Of a stretch of DNA of 64,000 bases, positions 53,311-64,000 are shown one piece after another. The translations under genes were made by a program, and so were the position numbers. The notes below the pieces were generated by a model. That model did no database searches. It saw only the letters and a list, made by a program, of their open reading frames with translations, and was not told the DNA's origin. Positions within the stretch are counted from its first letter, which is position 1, and each line of letters starts with the position of its first letter. The DNA is taken from NCBI GenBank assembly GCA_021292165.1, contig CM037876.1, forward strand, positions 315,794,803 through 315,858,802. The letters are read 5' to 3'. This stretch comes from Shinisaurus crocodilurus. Taxonomy: Eukaryota; Chordata; Lepidosauria; Squamata; Shinisauridae.

Positions 53311-54503
53311 CTATGAAGAGCATATTTATACCAGGGATATCTCCATTAACTCCGGTGGTGGCTCTAAATGATTTTCCCGAAAATTTAAGATCAGAGCTGG
53401 AGGGTAAACTAAGAGAAGTAAGGGTTATTAGATTGTCTGATTGGGTGGAAAAGATGGGGACTAGAGACCAAATATTGGAAATTGTTGGGAGAAGAAGATT
53501 GTTGTGGTTAAATTTATTACAGTTAGAACAGTGGTCGAAGAAATGGAGAAGGAAAACTGAGTACGAGAGAGATTTAACTAAATTTGAAAAGATGGTTATG
53601 TCTAGAGTTGGCCTACCAGGTAATGCATCAACAAGAGGTATAACAAGGGATTTATATAGATTGATTCAAAAAGCAGAAGAACAAGAGGATCAGCTAAAGG
53701 CAGTATGGGATAATGAATTTGAAGAGGTGACCTCGAAGGTGGGGTGGAACAATATATGGGATAGACGGATTGTGAAAATGATGTCAATTAGGATAAAGGA
53801 AAATTTTTATAAACTAATTTGGGGGTGGTATTTAACTCCAGTAAGATTAAATAGAATAGATAATAATTGTTCTGCATTTTGTTGGCGAGGATGTCAGGAA
53901 AAAGGGACATATGCTCATATGTGGTGGAGTTGTAAAAATGTATTGGCGTTTTGGCGAGAGGTTTTTACAGAAATATTGAAAATTATTGGTATTAATTTAG
54001 AGGTCTGTCCAAAATTAGCATTGTTATCAATAACGGAGAAGCTTATTTGTGACCAAGTTACGAAGGAGTTAATTGTAAACTTGTTAACTGCGGCCAGGCT
54101 AATGATAGCGAGAAATTGGAAAGTACAACATGTTTCCCTAAGAACAGACTGGTATAAGGAAGTCTGGGACATAGCCCTAAACGATAAACTAACTAGTAGT
54201 ATCAAATGCAAAAAAGGAATGCTAAAGAAGAATAATTTTATGGATATATGGAATCAATTACTAGACTATGTATTAATAAAGGGGAAGGGGAGCATGCCTT
54301 GTCAGGATATGTTATATTTTTGGAATTTGGAATTCATTTGATCAAGAGGATAGAAGTATATTAATTGGTCCCTTGGAGGGTGGGGTGGGTGCACTTTATG
54401 ATTTATTGTATGTTGTTTAGGTTATATTTTTGTGATATTTTTGTATTTGTTTATATTTTGTTATAATTTGTTTTGAAAAGTAAATAACATATTAAAAAAA
54501 AAC
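53311..54503 (+). mobile_element. 5'-truncated L1 LINE with 14-bp TSD
   Basis: CAATGACAAAGTCA is exact at 53297-53310 and 54504-54517. The insert ends in ATTAAAAAAAAAC, a short poly(A). It contains the C-terminal part of L1 ORF2 and a T-rich 3' UTR. Base composition is much more AT-rich than the surroundings. Confidence 0.95.
53313..54341 (+). pseudogene. L1 ORF2 C-terminal domain
   Basis: An intact 342-codon frame runs to a natural stop. It carries the ENFYKLIWGWYLTPVRLNR block (about residues 163-181) and the cysteine-rich motif C190-x3-C194-x7-H202-x4-C207 in CWRGCQEKGTYAHMWWSC, both typical of the L1 ORF2 C-terminus. Endonuclease and RT are missing because the insertion is 5'-truncated. 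The Met at 53313 is incidental. No internal stop or frameshift suggests a young insertion. Confidence 0.92.
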
Positions 54504-54648
54504 CAATGACAAAGTCAGAATCCTACAACACCCATAAAAAGCAACAACAACCACCGACTAAAACATGAACAGTATCAGAAATAAAACTGCCCCCTGTCGG
54601 TTTTAAACGTGGCCAATAATTGGCCATGGAGAGGAAGCCAATATCAGA

Positions 54649-55110
54649 GGGCGTGTTCGCACGACACGGGAACCGCGGGGGAGCAGAAGTCCCCCGCGGT
54701 TCCCGTGTTGTGCGAACGCCGACCGGGGGGCGCCCCCACGGGACGGTCATGCGTGGGACGCGCGCAAAGTGACCATGGGCGGCAGAGGGGTAAGCTGAAG
54801 CTCCTACCGCGTGTGGCCACCCTGCCATGCGAACAGCAGGCGGCCATCCCACGGGGGCCGCACAGAGGCAGCAGCCCAGAGTGGCCGGAGCTGTGGCCGC
54901 TCCGGCCTGTAGGGGCAAACGGACCCTCTGGGCATCCCAAGCCGCCGCCCCCTAGTGCCGGGAGGCCTGCACTGTGGTGCGGGGACTGCCGGCTCCATTG
55001 GGGTCTGCCCACACGTGTGGAGCGCAGGTCGTCTGCGGCGCCCCGCTGGACCCCGCAGGCAGCCCCGTGGTGCCTCCCCCGCTCGCCGCCTGGGTCGTAT
55101 GAACCAGCCC
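54649..55110. mobile_element. CpG-rich MITE with 30-bp hairpin (Harbinger-like?)
   Basis: The left end GGGCGTGTTCGCACGACAC and the complement of the right end GGGCTGGTTCATACGACCC match at most positions. AGA flanks both sides (54646-54648, 55111-55113). A strong hairpin has arms at 54653-54682 and 54690-54719. It is extremely GC- and CpG-rich. The long frames inside it are composition artefacts. Confidence 0.75.
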
Positions 55111-55113
55111 AGA

Positions 55114-56062
55114 ATGTCTTCCAGGACTTCCAGAAAATGTCTAGGCTCAGCCGCTGTAATGAGGGAGAAGGGCAATTCCAAACAATGGCATCCCCCTCCC
55201 GCAAAACACCTTTCTTGGTACCCTCAATTTAGGGATGGGTGAGTTTTATTCCAGCTAATTAAGAATGAATCCCAACATTCATTGATGAACCAGAAGATGG
55301 CCCAGGCCCCTAGGCCCTCCTAGCACAGACTGGATAATGCATCACATCTTTTACCGCTGCCACTGCAAAAATGTAGTTTCTCTGGATCTGATATGAACCA
55401 CACAGGCCCCCTTTCCCCACTCCACCCCCTTTTATGCTTTTTAAAAAGTAGAGGGTTGATTGGCTTTAGCTTCTTTTTGTTCTATTTATTTACACTCCTT
55501 ACACTTCATGGCAGGACATCAAGGTGTGAGTGCCTCTCTGTGCACTGGAAGCCTTTGGCCTGATCCCGGAGGAGGGAGCTTCTTCCATTCTCCTTATCTT
55601 CTGATGGATACAGTCTTGCCAGGGGCCTGCAGACCCCCCCCCCCAAACGACTCATTCTGACATGATATTGGTGGTGCGGGAACTACTGCAGTGCAATATT
55701 TATGTCAGAAGGTGCTGGTCCGAAGAGGAGGAGTCCCCAACATGGCAGCTTTCCACATCTTTCCCAGGTGTGTGAGTGAGTGAGAGGTAGGTAGGTAGGT
55801 AGGTAGGGAGGGAAGCAACACCCTTGTAGGGAACTAGAAATGGAAAGGATATGGCCAGAGAACAGATTTGCTGAAAGGAAAAGTCTATGGTAAGTGGTTG
55901 CCACTATATACAATAAATTGGTCATATGTAAGTCTGAGGAAAAAAGGAGGGTTTAACTACTGGAGACCTTTTTGATCAGAAAATTAGTACGTTATGCAAT
56001 TAAACATGCTCATTTTACCACAACAATTAATCCAGTTTTTTTTTTTTTGTTTTAAATTACAG
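55114..56062. other. No gene seen upstream of the candidate exon
   Basis: Contains (TAGG)n at 55786-55807 and a C run at about 55625. The last 30 bases before 56063 are a T-rich tract followed by TTTAAATTACAG, a good splice acceptor. Confidence 0.4.
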
Positions 56063-56179
56063 CCTTTCATTTGCTACTGTCCAATCTGTGGCAGAACTCT
56101 TTGTTACTTGGTGATGAACCTCCGAGGAACCTGTAGGGCCCCCCAAGTGACCCGGGACATTCTGCACAAGCTCCGCTGA
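56063..56179 (+). CDS. Candidate 3'-terminal exon of an unidentified gene
   Basis: A polypyrimidine tract and CAG acceptor end at 56062. The next 38 codons are open in phase 0 and end at TGA 56177-56179. The peptide starts PFICYCPICGRTLCY and ends VTRDILHKLR. CPICG plus neighbouring cysteines suggests half of a zinc-binding site whose other half would be on an upstream exon. AATAAA lies at 56354-56359, giving a 3' UTR of about 195 nt. I do not recognise the protein. No upstream exon is identified in the window, so the gene may extend through large introns on the plus strand. Alternatives are a processed fragment or chance, but the combination of acceptor, frame and poly(A) signal is the best gene evidence here. 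Confidence 0.45.
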   Translation, partial: PFICYCPICGRTLCYLVMNLRGTCRAPQVTRDILHKLR

Positions 56180-56353
56180 AATGAAAGGGGGTTGTGCTGG
56201 CCCCCCACTTTGAGGAAACAGGTGCCACTGCCACGGCTGCTTCTTCCAATTAGCCTGGGGGCTGTGTTTTTGTGAGGTTGCTGGAAGGGTTTGTTAGGGG
56301 GGGGGGTCTCTGGTCTGAATTGTTTGTTCATGTATACAACTTATAAATCTTTC

Positions 56354-56359
56354 AATAAA
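56354..56359 (+). terminator. Poly(A) signal AATAAA
   Basis: Canonical hexamer about 175 nt after the candidate stop codon. Cleavage would be expected near 56370-56385. Confidence 0.5.
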
Positions 56360-56687
56360 AGGTTAGAAGAACAACAGTGCTGCTGTTCCTGGGTTCTGGT
56401 TAGCAGCCACGAGTGTTAAGAGCATTTGAAAGTCTGTAGGAGCCACGCCCTCTGCTGGATCAGGCTCCAGGCTGCCGGAGATGGCACAAAGTGACCTCAG
56501 CCTCTTTATGAGCAATCGGAGAGGAAAGCAGCTCTTGTACTAAAATTCCAGCTGCTGACATGATTAGGAAATGAAGTGTTCTCAAGAATATTCCTGTTCC
56601 ATGCAATAGGAAACAAAGCCCCATGGAGTGGACATTTCCAGTTTCTTGTAGAAGCTTCCAGTTCATCAGAGTTCCCCTATTTTGTTT

Positions 56688-56888
56688 CTTATAGAATCAT
56701 AAAGTTGGAAAGGACCTTGGAGGTCATCCAGCCCAATCCCCTGCTCAACGCAGGATCTGCAGTACAGGATCCAACTACAGCATCTCTGACAGAGGGACAT
56801 CCAGCCTCTGTTTAAATACACCAAGAAAAAGGAGTGCCCATCACATCCCGAGGCAGCCTCTTCCAATGTTAAACAACTTGTACCATTA
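56688..56888 (-). mobile_element. CR1 3' fragment, older subfamily
   Basis: On the minus strand: TTGGGCTGGATGACCTCCAA and CCTTTCCAACTTTATGATTC. The 3' end is similar to CR1 but clearly different from the copies at 16331 and 27769. Confidence 0.8.
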
Positions 56889-57718
56889 GCCCAAATGGCA
56901 GAGCATGGCAAGAACTGGGATATCATCCTCACGGCAGGGCTGCATTTCTGCCGTCTGTTTGGGTGTGCTTCTGCCACAGGCGCCATCAAGCCTGATGGAG
57001 CCTGCACCCACACTGAGGCTTGCCAGGGCCTTGGAAAAGCCCCCTCAAAAGCAGGGAGCAGCATGTTTTGGGGGCCCAGGGCCGGCTCTAGGTTTGAGGA
57101 GGCCCTCAGCAAGGTGTCAGCTGGTGGGCCCCCTTCCATCTAAGTTGGGGCCTCTTGGGAAACGAAAATAGCAGCACCCAGACATGGGGCAGCTGGCCAT
57201 GGTTCTGGCACCTTCTTGACTGCCACCACTGTGGGATGCTCCTCCTGGCCTTGCCCGCAAAGAGGCCATCTCACCCCAGGATGCCAGCCAGATGCAACAT
57301 TTACTATAGTCCCCAAAGGAGAAGGTGGGACTTACCCTTAGCCTCGGCTGAGGGCTCCTTTCTCTTCCAGGAGAGCAGATGGAGTGGAAGACAGATCTGG
57401 CTGGCTGTTTGTCTTCTGCACTGGCTGACTAGCAGGCCAGAGCAGGAGGTGATGGCCGCAAGAACCCTGGAGGGGCTGCAGCCCTTCAGAAAAGGCATGC
57501 GGTCACCAAGAGCCCCATCCTCCTGACAGAGCTGGCTAAAAGGGGCACTTGCTGAGGAAAACCATCTCTTCTTTTGTTGTTGTATGCCTGGCAGGTTGAT
57601 GTAACTTCTGCCGGGGTTGTTTCGTTTTCTGTACTCCTCCACCCCCAGTATAAAAAGAGCAGAAGAGATACTCCACTTGGGAATTGGTAAACGTTGTTGC
57701 ATTCATCGGATGGGACTC
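56889..57718. other. No gene seen
   Basis: Repeat-poor. Opposed open frames of 120-130 codons overlap and show no domain. Confidence 0.3.
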
Positions 57719-57792
57719 TTTTATAATTTTCTTTTTGTAATTTTATCCTGGAAGACAATCTTACTCGGTCAGGAGTGATCGCCTACTACAAC
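57719..57792 (+). mobile_element. C2H2-tailed LINE, 3'-terminal fragment
   Basis: TTTTATAATTTTCTTTTTGT through TTACTCGGTCAGGAGTGATC, the terminal 70 bp of the family seen at 10031. Confidence 0.8.
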
Positions 57793-58296
57793 ATGTTGAG
57801 CCCCACATGAAGAGTTCTGGCTCTCCTCTTCCCATGGTGCTCCCTGATACTTGGGGCCATGGTCCATCACCTGCTCATGGTGCTGCTTGTCATGTTGTGC
57901 CAGCTGAAATTTTCTCTTCTACATGACAAAGAGAAGGACAGGATGCCATTTCCTCCTTGTTATCCACTCACCCTTGCTTGGTGGTTTTCAAACTTCTTAC
58001 CTTTGCGGAACTCTTTCCACACCAGTTTGTTGGCTCAGAAATTCTTGTGTGCCCTAGATCAGGGGTCCCCAACCTTTTTGGACCCTTGGGAACATTTGGG
58101 AATTTGAGAAACTACTGTGGGCACCAGCACAAAATGGCTCCTATGGAGGATGTGGCTACCACATAATGGCTGCTGTGGCGGCCTGGCTATTCCAAAGACA
58201 AGTGATTCAGCCAAGCAACTGAGTACAAGCAGAGGAAGAGTCTGAACTCCAAAGCCAATCCACACGTTTGACCCCACAGAAGCACAACAAAATACA

Positions 58297-58378
58297 AGGT
58301 TCCAATCCTGTGCATGCTTACATGGGAATTGCAATGGGAATTACTTCTGATTAGACCTCCATAGGATTGCTCTGCTCA
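58297..58378 (+). repeat. Short dispersed repeat (CAATCCTGTGCATG type)
   Basis: CAATCCTGTGCATGCTTACA at the left and TCCATAGGATTGC at the right are near-complements. TTACTTCTGATTAGAC in between links it to 38944-39035. Confidence 0.7.
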
Positions 58379-58529
58379 TCCTACCACCACCACCACCCCA
58401 CACACACAGAATTGTCCCCAGCCACAAAGGAAAGGAAAAGTTCCATACCTCTAGCCCAGGCTCAGCCATTCTGTTCCCCACCTGGTGCTCCTTTCCTGAC
58501 TGCCATCAGAGCCCTCACCGGGGAAGGTG

Positions 58530-58531
<2 letters not shown>

Positions 58532-58563
<32 letters not shown>
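58532..58563. repeat. (GT)n microsatellite
   Basis: About 16 perfect GT units. Confidence 0.9.
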
Positions 58564-58566
<3 letters not shown>

Positions 58567-58653
58567 GCAAGATAAGGGGCTGGGAAGTAAGAGAAGAAGG
58601 GCAAGCCTAGGAGCCAGGTGGGAGGGGGAGATATCAAGAGAGTGACGCTAGAG

Positions 58654-58741
58654 GAGTGTTCTCCAACCCAGCTACGCTGGCTGGGGCATGCTGGGAGTTG
58701 TAGGCCAAAAACATCTGGGGACCCAAGGTTGGAGAATACTG
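58654..58741. mobile_element. Palindromic hAT MITE with one arm deleted
   Basis: GAGTGTTCTCCAACC then jumps to CAGCTACGCTGGCTGG, so about 45 bp of the left arm is lost. The right arm is complete to TTGGAGAATACTG. Confidence 0.85.
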
Positions 58742-59088
58742 CTCTGGAGGCTAGAATGGGGGAGAAAGAGCAAGGCCTAGAGGGGAGAAAAACAGTGAGA
58801 AAAGGGGTTTGGGGGAGAGAAATAGTGAGGCTAGAGGCTGGCAGTGGAGTGAGAGGAAGAAGGTTGGTCCGGGCCAGGAAGCAGCCTTTTCCTTCTCTTC
58901 CTATCCATCAAACAGCTCATCAGCGACAGGTTCAGGAGCAGGAAGGAGAACCTGGTGCCCTAACATCCTTCACATTTTTTATTAAAATAAATTTTGGAAG
59001 GGAGCAGGGAGTAGAGAGCTTCGTGGGCGCCACTGGATGCCCCCACGGGTGCCATGGTGCCCGTGGTCTCCGCATTGGAGACCACGGG

Positions 59089-60742
59089 CCTAGATGATTC
59101 CAGGGCACCCTCCCTCTTGCATGTTTGGTCATCTCGCCTGGAGCACTGCCCTGCCGGAATGAAAGAGTGCCCCTTAGAACTGCCTCCTCCAACCTGTCAT
59201 CCCCAGCTGGCATTGGTCATCGGCAGGAGACGTTCAGAGGCGAAGTTGCAGGATGCTAAGTTGCAGGATGGCAGCTGTTGTGCCTCCAGTGGGTCAGACA
59301 GAGACCAGCCGTGCCGGAGTGTGTTTGGGGTGGGGCCAGCTGGGCAGCCTTACCAATCAGCGCCTGCCCAAAAGGCAGGTCCCAAACACACTCGGATGCT
59401 GGAAGCAATTGTTCGTTGCAGCTACCGCCAGACGCTCCTGATAATCCTGACCTCAGACCTCTGTACCTTTGATCCTCGGAATGACCCTGACTGCGCCTGT
59501 GCCTGACCCCTAACTGGTTTATGTTTGCTCTGTTTTGGAATGATATATTTTGGCTTCGACACTCGGACTGTGATAACGACTACGGCTTATCTTGCCACTG
59601 GGCGGATTTACGACAATCGGCCAGCCAGCTGCTCTGTGCCTTTCCTGACCCAATAAGCTTCCAAAGTACCCCAAAGATAGCCCCAAAAAACACAGATTGG
59701 GAATAACTGCTCTCATTTGTCATTAACCATTTATAGGAGACTTCACAAGAAATTGCTTCCACTCCCTCTTTAGGTTCAGGCGCATATATATATATATTTT
59801 CTATATATTTATAGAATTTTCTATATATATATAGAAAATGCCTGTAATGTTTGGACAGAAAGATTACATTTCCATGCATAGAAGAAACTCACAAAACTGT
59901 TATTACCCTCAAATCTCATTTGAACTTAATTAAAGGGAACTGAAACTCCTCGATGACTTAAGGCCCATAATCATCCTTCTTCTTGGCCCATTTGATAGTC
60001 ACACAGAAAAGAGCACACGGCGGTGCTCATACCTGCCTGGTGCTGAGCTGCTGCCAAGTTCTTTTGGAAGGATTCTTGAAAAACTGATGAAAACCTCATT
60101 GAGGAATGGAGCTGGTACCACAAGATCACAATGTGCTGCCCTGCACCATCACAGCCAGCCCTTTGATGAAAGTTTCATAAATAGTTTAATTTTTCTCTTT
60201 CATCTTTTGCTCACGTTTGGCTTCCCAAAACCTGGCCTTGAAAATGAAATAAAAACATTTCATGTGAAGATGCACTGACAGATAGGAGAAGGCTGATGAT
60301 GGTTCCTGGACCGTTTCAGGGGTCAATCTTTTTTACAAACTACGTTTGCTACCTACTTTTTCTGGGCTTAGCAAGTTGCACACTACAGTATCTTTCTTCA
60401 TTTTCCTGTGGCAATGAGTCCCTCATGTCCTTTGTGCATTTTATTGAAAAATATTGGATGTAATCCTGCCCCCCGACCCATGCATAGAGAGCAAATTATG
60501 GACCAGATCCTCACAGGATTATTATGGTACTTCCATGACAGACAGAAAGTTGCAGTGCTGTATATGTTGCATCCACGACACTCTGATTACTAGATTTCAA
60601 AAATCTGACACTTGTGACATGAAACCCACCAGATCATAGATGTCTTCATCCCAGTGGAGCATAAGCTAAGGGCCATAAGGATGGCCCAAACATTTTGTTT
60701 TATTATAAGTATAGCTTTGCTAGCTATTGGCTAGAATAGATA
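59089..60742. other. No gene seen
   Basis: The stretch at about 59270-59680 has the composition of a decayed LTR or similar element (CCAATCAGCGCC, GACCCTGACTGCGCC), but no paired ends were found. 59784-59845 is a TATATA-rich imperfect palindrome (TTTTCTATATATATATAGAA). The rest is repeat-poor. Confidence 0.35.
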
Positions 60743-60925
60743 ATAAGAAACTGCCTTATACTAAGTCAGACCATTGGTCCATCAAGCTTAGAACACTGGC
60801 TGGCAGCAGGTCTCCAGGGTTTTAGGCAGGGGTCCTTCCCAAAGCTACCTGGAGATGCCATGGATTGAACCTGGGATCTTCTTCACACAAAGCAGGGGCT
60901 CTACTATTGAGCTACAGCCCTTCCC
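60743..60925 (-). mobile_element. tRNA-derived SINE
   Basis: Well preserved. The minus head contains GCTCAATAGTAGAGCCCCTG (A-box) and AGGTTCAATCCATGG (B-box). The body follows to GGCAGTTTC. The 5' end is at about 60925. Confidence 0.9.
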
Positions 60926-62508
60926 CAGCACCCAGCGGTGATCGTTGTTTTGATGACATCAGGGTTTTTACGTAGGTGAGATGCATAAAATAATTTCCCA
61001 TTTTCAAACTTTTCTCATAATCAGATATCTTGGACTATGCTTTCCATCCCTTTTTGGATACACTGTAATCCTTTTGCTACCCTTGTGACTGAGTGAGTGA
61101 AGCCCAAGGATCTTTCATTTAAGGTGCTACTTGTTGGCAGAACTGGCTGAATAAAGCAGACTGAATCCAGAAAGTGAAGGGCTTGGCAAACTTTACTGAG
61201 TCATAAACAGTCCTCTGGCTAAGCAGCCAGAAATATAGAACAGAGCAAATCAAGTCAGGCTTTTAACAGAATGAAACCACCACTACTACAGAATATACTG
61301 AACATGCCAGTCTTTTTATACATGAGAAGCCCAGGCTAAAAAGGGAAATATTTGGCTCCACTTGCCTCTAGGCAACATTCCATCTTGTGATCCTTGTCAT
61401 TGCATCTACCAACTGCTTTAAAAACTTGAAGAAGAAATTAACCCTTAGCTTGCACCTTTATTTGATGTGATCCCTTGCCATCACTTTTCCAACACTTCTT
61501 GTGAATACAGCTTGAATTCTGCAAGCACATGTATGTTCCTGGCTGCCACTGTAAATTAGAAACACATCCCTACGAGGGCCCCCAGTGCTCCGTGTACTCA
61601 TTTTACACTTTGGAGTTTGGCTTCTTTCACCTTTTCAGGTAACCTGGAGCCATGGCTCTGCAAACACCTTGGTTGCCCATTCTCTTTGCTTGTTGAAGCA
61701 GAAAGCATGAGGCTGGCCTTCCATTCCTAGGACCCTAACCAAACTGCCCCCCCCCCAACAAAAGTATGGTATGTTGCAACAGTTGCCTCAAAGTGAGATA
61801 AAACTTTGTCCTTCATGCACTGGCAATAAATCTCCTTTTTCTCCCCTCCTGTCAAGCCCATGCGGAGATCTGAAAATATCAAGGAATGCAGGACTAACAG
61901 TTAAAGCTGTTCCCTTTCCTCCGTGGCCTTGTGCTGGCATTAAGAGGAAATTGCCAGGCGCTGTGCTGATGTGATAACCGCGCCTCCCCCGCCCCCAAAC
62001 CTCCTGAAAATCTGAGTGGATTTGGAGCTCTGAAGCCCTGATCCTTTTGTCTAATGTCTTGTTTCTCTCTGGATAGAATGTAATGGTGTTTGCTTTGAAG
62101 TTCTTTATCTTGTTTCATCCCTTTGTTCTTTAAGAAGCAGGGTTCCCCCCCCTTTTTTTGTTCTGGTTCCGGCACTGTCCGTTCTATAGAGAAGCAGGAT
62201 GAAAACACCATGAATAAAACCAGGCACTGTGGTTGGGAGGGGGTGGGCGGGAGACTGGGCTGTCCCCAGTTGTCTAATAAAAAGACCAATGGCTTTTCAG
62301 AAGTGTAAGACAAGCGTGTCATTTCTTGTAACATTCTTGCCTTGAATTGACCAAGTGCATGTAAATCTTAATCTTGGAACAACAGCTCCTTTCCCCATCA
62401 GTGTCTGACACAAACCCTGAGCTTTCTCCATTTCATGGGCACAAATGCTCCAGTGAGCACCATCCACCTCCTTCCCTCCCAGAAGTCCCTGGGAAACAGA
62501 GGAATCTC
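60926..62508. other. No gene seen
   Basis: Repeat-poor sequence with a C run at about 61746-61756. The open frames lack domains. Confidence 0.3.
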
Positions 62509-62660
62509 TTATTCTTATCCTGAGTCAGGCCACTGATTCATCTGGATCAGTATTGTCTATTATTACACTGACCGGCAGCAGCTCCCCATTGAACCTGCCA
62601 ACCTGGGACCTTCTGTCTGCATGCCAAGCATGTGCTTTGCCACTCTACTACAGCCCCTTC
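62509..62660 (-). mobile_element. tRNA-derived SINE
   Basis: Body GATCAGTATTGTCTATTATT on the plus strand, then CATGCCAAGCATGTGCTTTG and CCACTCTACTACAGCCCC as the complement of the tRNA head. Partly deleted in the B-box region. Confidence 0.8.
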
Positions 62661-64000
62661 TGTTTGAACTGCCCTTACCCGGCAAAATATAGGTGCTGGC
62701 ATTAACAGGAAAGTGTACATGGCCTTAGGTCGTCTTTGTGTTGGCCCCATAGTAGTTGGCCTGGTTTGGTACCAGAATGCACCAATTCAGGACCGAAGTA
62801 AAGTCACACCAATATCAAAACAAGCCTGCATCAAGAGGGAGAGAGACATCAAAGCGGGCAGACAGGCGGATCAGAGGATGCCAGAGTATTCTTACTCTTG
62901 CAGTGATGCTGTCCTGGTCAAGGTTTCAATAAGTGGATAATCAGATAAATGTAAGGAAAAAGAAAAGAAGACTTGCTTGGGAGGTGGTAGCCTTCATGTG
63001 GGAGAAAAAAAAAGGTTTTAATGTCAGCTCTAGTGCTAAAGCAGGGAAAACTCTCTCTCTCTCTTTGTGTGTGTGTGATGGCGGAGAATCAGTTAGCTAG
63101 CCATATGGGTGCTCATTTGCTCCCTTGCTGAAAGAAAGAGCTCTAAGGAACAGAGAAAGTGTGCCATTTGGCTCTGGTGGAGGCACAGGCACTGGCCAAT
63201 AGGCTCACACAGCAGCCATAACCTCTTCCTCCTCCTTCCTCCTCCTCCTCCACATCCTCAAGTGTGCATCGCAACCTCAGTGTACAAGGAGGCTGACATA
63301 AGCAGAGAACATGTCCCGGATCCAAGGAGCTTAAAATCTAAATTTAGGAAAGTGGCAGAAGAGAAAGACAACAAAAGAAGGGGAGCAGGGCAAGAGTAAC
63401 AATGGTTACGACAAGGGACTATGTAAGCAAAGGCAGTTACATGTCATGAACTTCCTCGGTGCGATCGGCAGCCCTGCTGCCGATCCCTCCTAGGGTTTCA
63501 GCTGGCCTCTCTTGCATTCCTAGCGAGGGCCAAACACCTCCCAGCCTGGACCTTGGGCTCGGGAGGGCTAGCTCATCTCAGAAGCAGAAGCTTTTATGAT
63601 AACCCCACCCTGGCCCAGCCAATCCATCTCTTAGTCCTCTTATCTCCAGCAATCCTGCTAGAAACAAGGCTTGCTGCTAGGCTGCTTGTCCATCCTCATC
63701 AACATGATGTCTTGCCTTTCTCCGCCTCCTCTTCTCCACGAAGAGCGGGTGGAGAAATGCCCTATTTGGGCATTCTTAAAATGACGTCCTTGGCATGTCC
63801 CCACTTGGCATGTTGAAGTAAGTTGTATTTAAAAATGCCCAAGTAGGGCTTGAGTTTCCCCTGGCTCAGTTTCAAGGACACAACACACACACACACCCCG
63901 GCTCTGAGAGGGTATTGGCACCTCCAGCCACGTTGACTACCGTCTGCCCAACCTCCTCTTGAAATCTCCAAAAAAGGAGGTCGCCCCCTGCCCAGCTTGC
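62661..64000. other. No gene seen
   Basis: Contains (TC)n/(GT)n at 63050-63078, a CCTCCTCC run at about 63225-63250 and (CA)n at about 63881-63896. No exon or LINE recognised. Confidence 0.3.
63759..63851. repeat. Fold-back element
   Basis: CCCTATTTGGGCATTCTTAA at the left and TTAAAAATGCCCAAGTAGGG at the right are near-complements, with further pairing of TTGGCATG stretches inside. A short MITE of about 90 bp is likely. Confidence 0.7.

Larger units (their letters stand above)
58060..59087. mobile_element. Old hAT element with nested insertions
   Basis: The left end CAGGGGTCCCCAACCTTTTT and the complement of the right end CCCGTGGTCTCCAA are alignable. The flanks CCCTAGAT (58052-58059) and GCCTAGAT (59088-59095) match at 7 of 8. 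The interior has the ACAAAATGGCTCCTATGG and ATAATGGCTGCTGTGGC repeats common in such MITEs, plus a nested short repeat (58297-58378), a (GT)n and a palindromic MITE. Confidence 0.7.

Noticed and set aside
54609..55232. A 207-codon plus-strand frame with overlapping minus frames of 186 and 125 codons
   Set aside because: They lie in a CpG-rich MITE with a large hairpin. GC-rich DNA has few stops, the frames compete on both strands, and no domain is visible.
59270..59710. Another solo LTR
   Set aside because: The composition resembles LTRs, but I found no TG...CA ends with matching flanking duplications.
60743..60925. tRNA gene on the minus strand
   Set aside because: A- and B-boxes are present but no complete cloverleaf, and the same head and body recur at several sites, so it is a SINE.

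Overview
This window reads as a gene-poor stretch of an amniote nuclear genome, most likely a lizard or other squamate reptile. The evidence is the mix of repeats: CR1 LINEs with the (ATTCTATG)n-type 3' end, a 5'-truncated L1, a second endonuclease-type LINE with a C2H2 C-terminal finger, many hAT MITEs with exact 8-bp target duplications, tRNA-derived and 5S rRNA-derived SINEs, and Ty3/Gypsy LTR elements. There are no operons, phage genes or CRISPR arrays. The species assignment is inference.

Layout. 1-3.3 kb: GC-rich single-copy-looking DNA, then a solo LTR (1054-1600, TSD CTTTC) and microsatellites. 3.3-8.0 kb: a young Ty3/Gypsy element on the minus strand with two 770-bp LTRs and TSD ATACA. 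Its gene order (gag, protease, integrase, RNase H remnant) and SCAN-like capsid segment point to the Gmr1-like group; the reverse transcriptase is deleted. 8-16 kb: sparse repeats and a LINE insertion with an inverted 5' part between 13-bp TSDs (10018-10600). 16.3-19.7 kb: a CR1 LINE with nearly full ORF2. 20-35 kb: LINE, SINE and hAT fragments, including a second CR1 RT pseudogene (27.8-29.2 kb) and a cluster of fold-backs at 31.4-33.0 kb. 35-49 kb: more hAT and SINE copies, a 503-bp solo LTR (43794-44296), and a full-length 7SL (SRP) RNA homologue (44721-45023, minus). 50-51 kb: a four-layer nest of a hAT MITE, two older fragments and a solo Gmr1-like LTR. 53.3-54.5 kb: an L1 tail with poly(A) and 14-bp TSDs. 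56.06-56.36 kb: the only good candidate for a host protein-coding exon, a 3'-terminal exon with splice acceptor, 38 open codons, stop and AATAAA. 57-64 kb: decayed repeats and unannotated DNA.

The mobile elements interact. CR1 probably mobilises the 5S SINE, which carries a CR1-like 3' tail. The Gmr1-like element without RT would depend on proteins made elsewhere. hAT MITEs need a hAT transposase that is not encoded here. Five AT-rich, repeat-poor intervals could be conserved non-coding elements, but that cannot be shown from one sequence. I found no convincing new biological system; the most informative objects are the Gmr1-like element, the GAGTC-rich hAT family, the 5S-derived SINEs, the 7SL copy and the orphan terminal exon.
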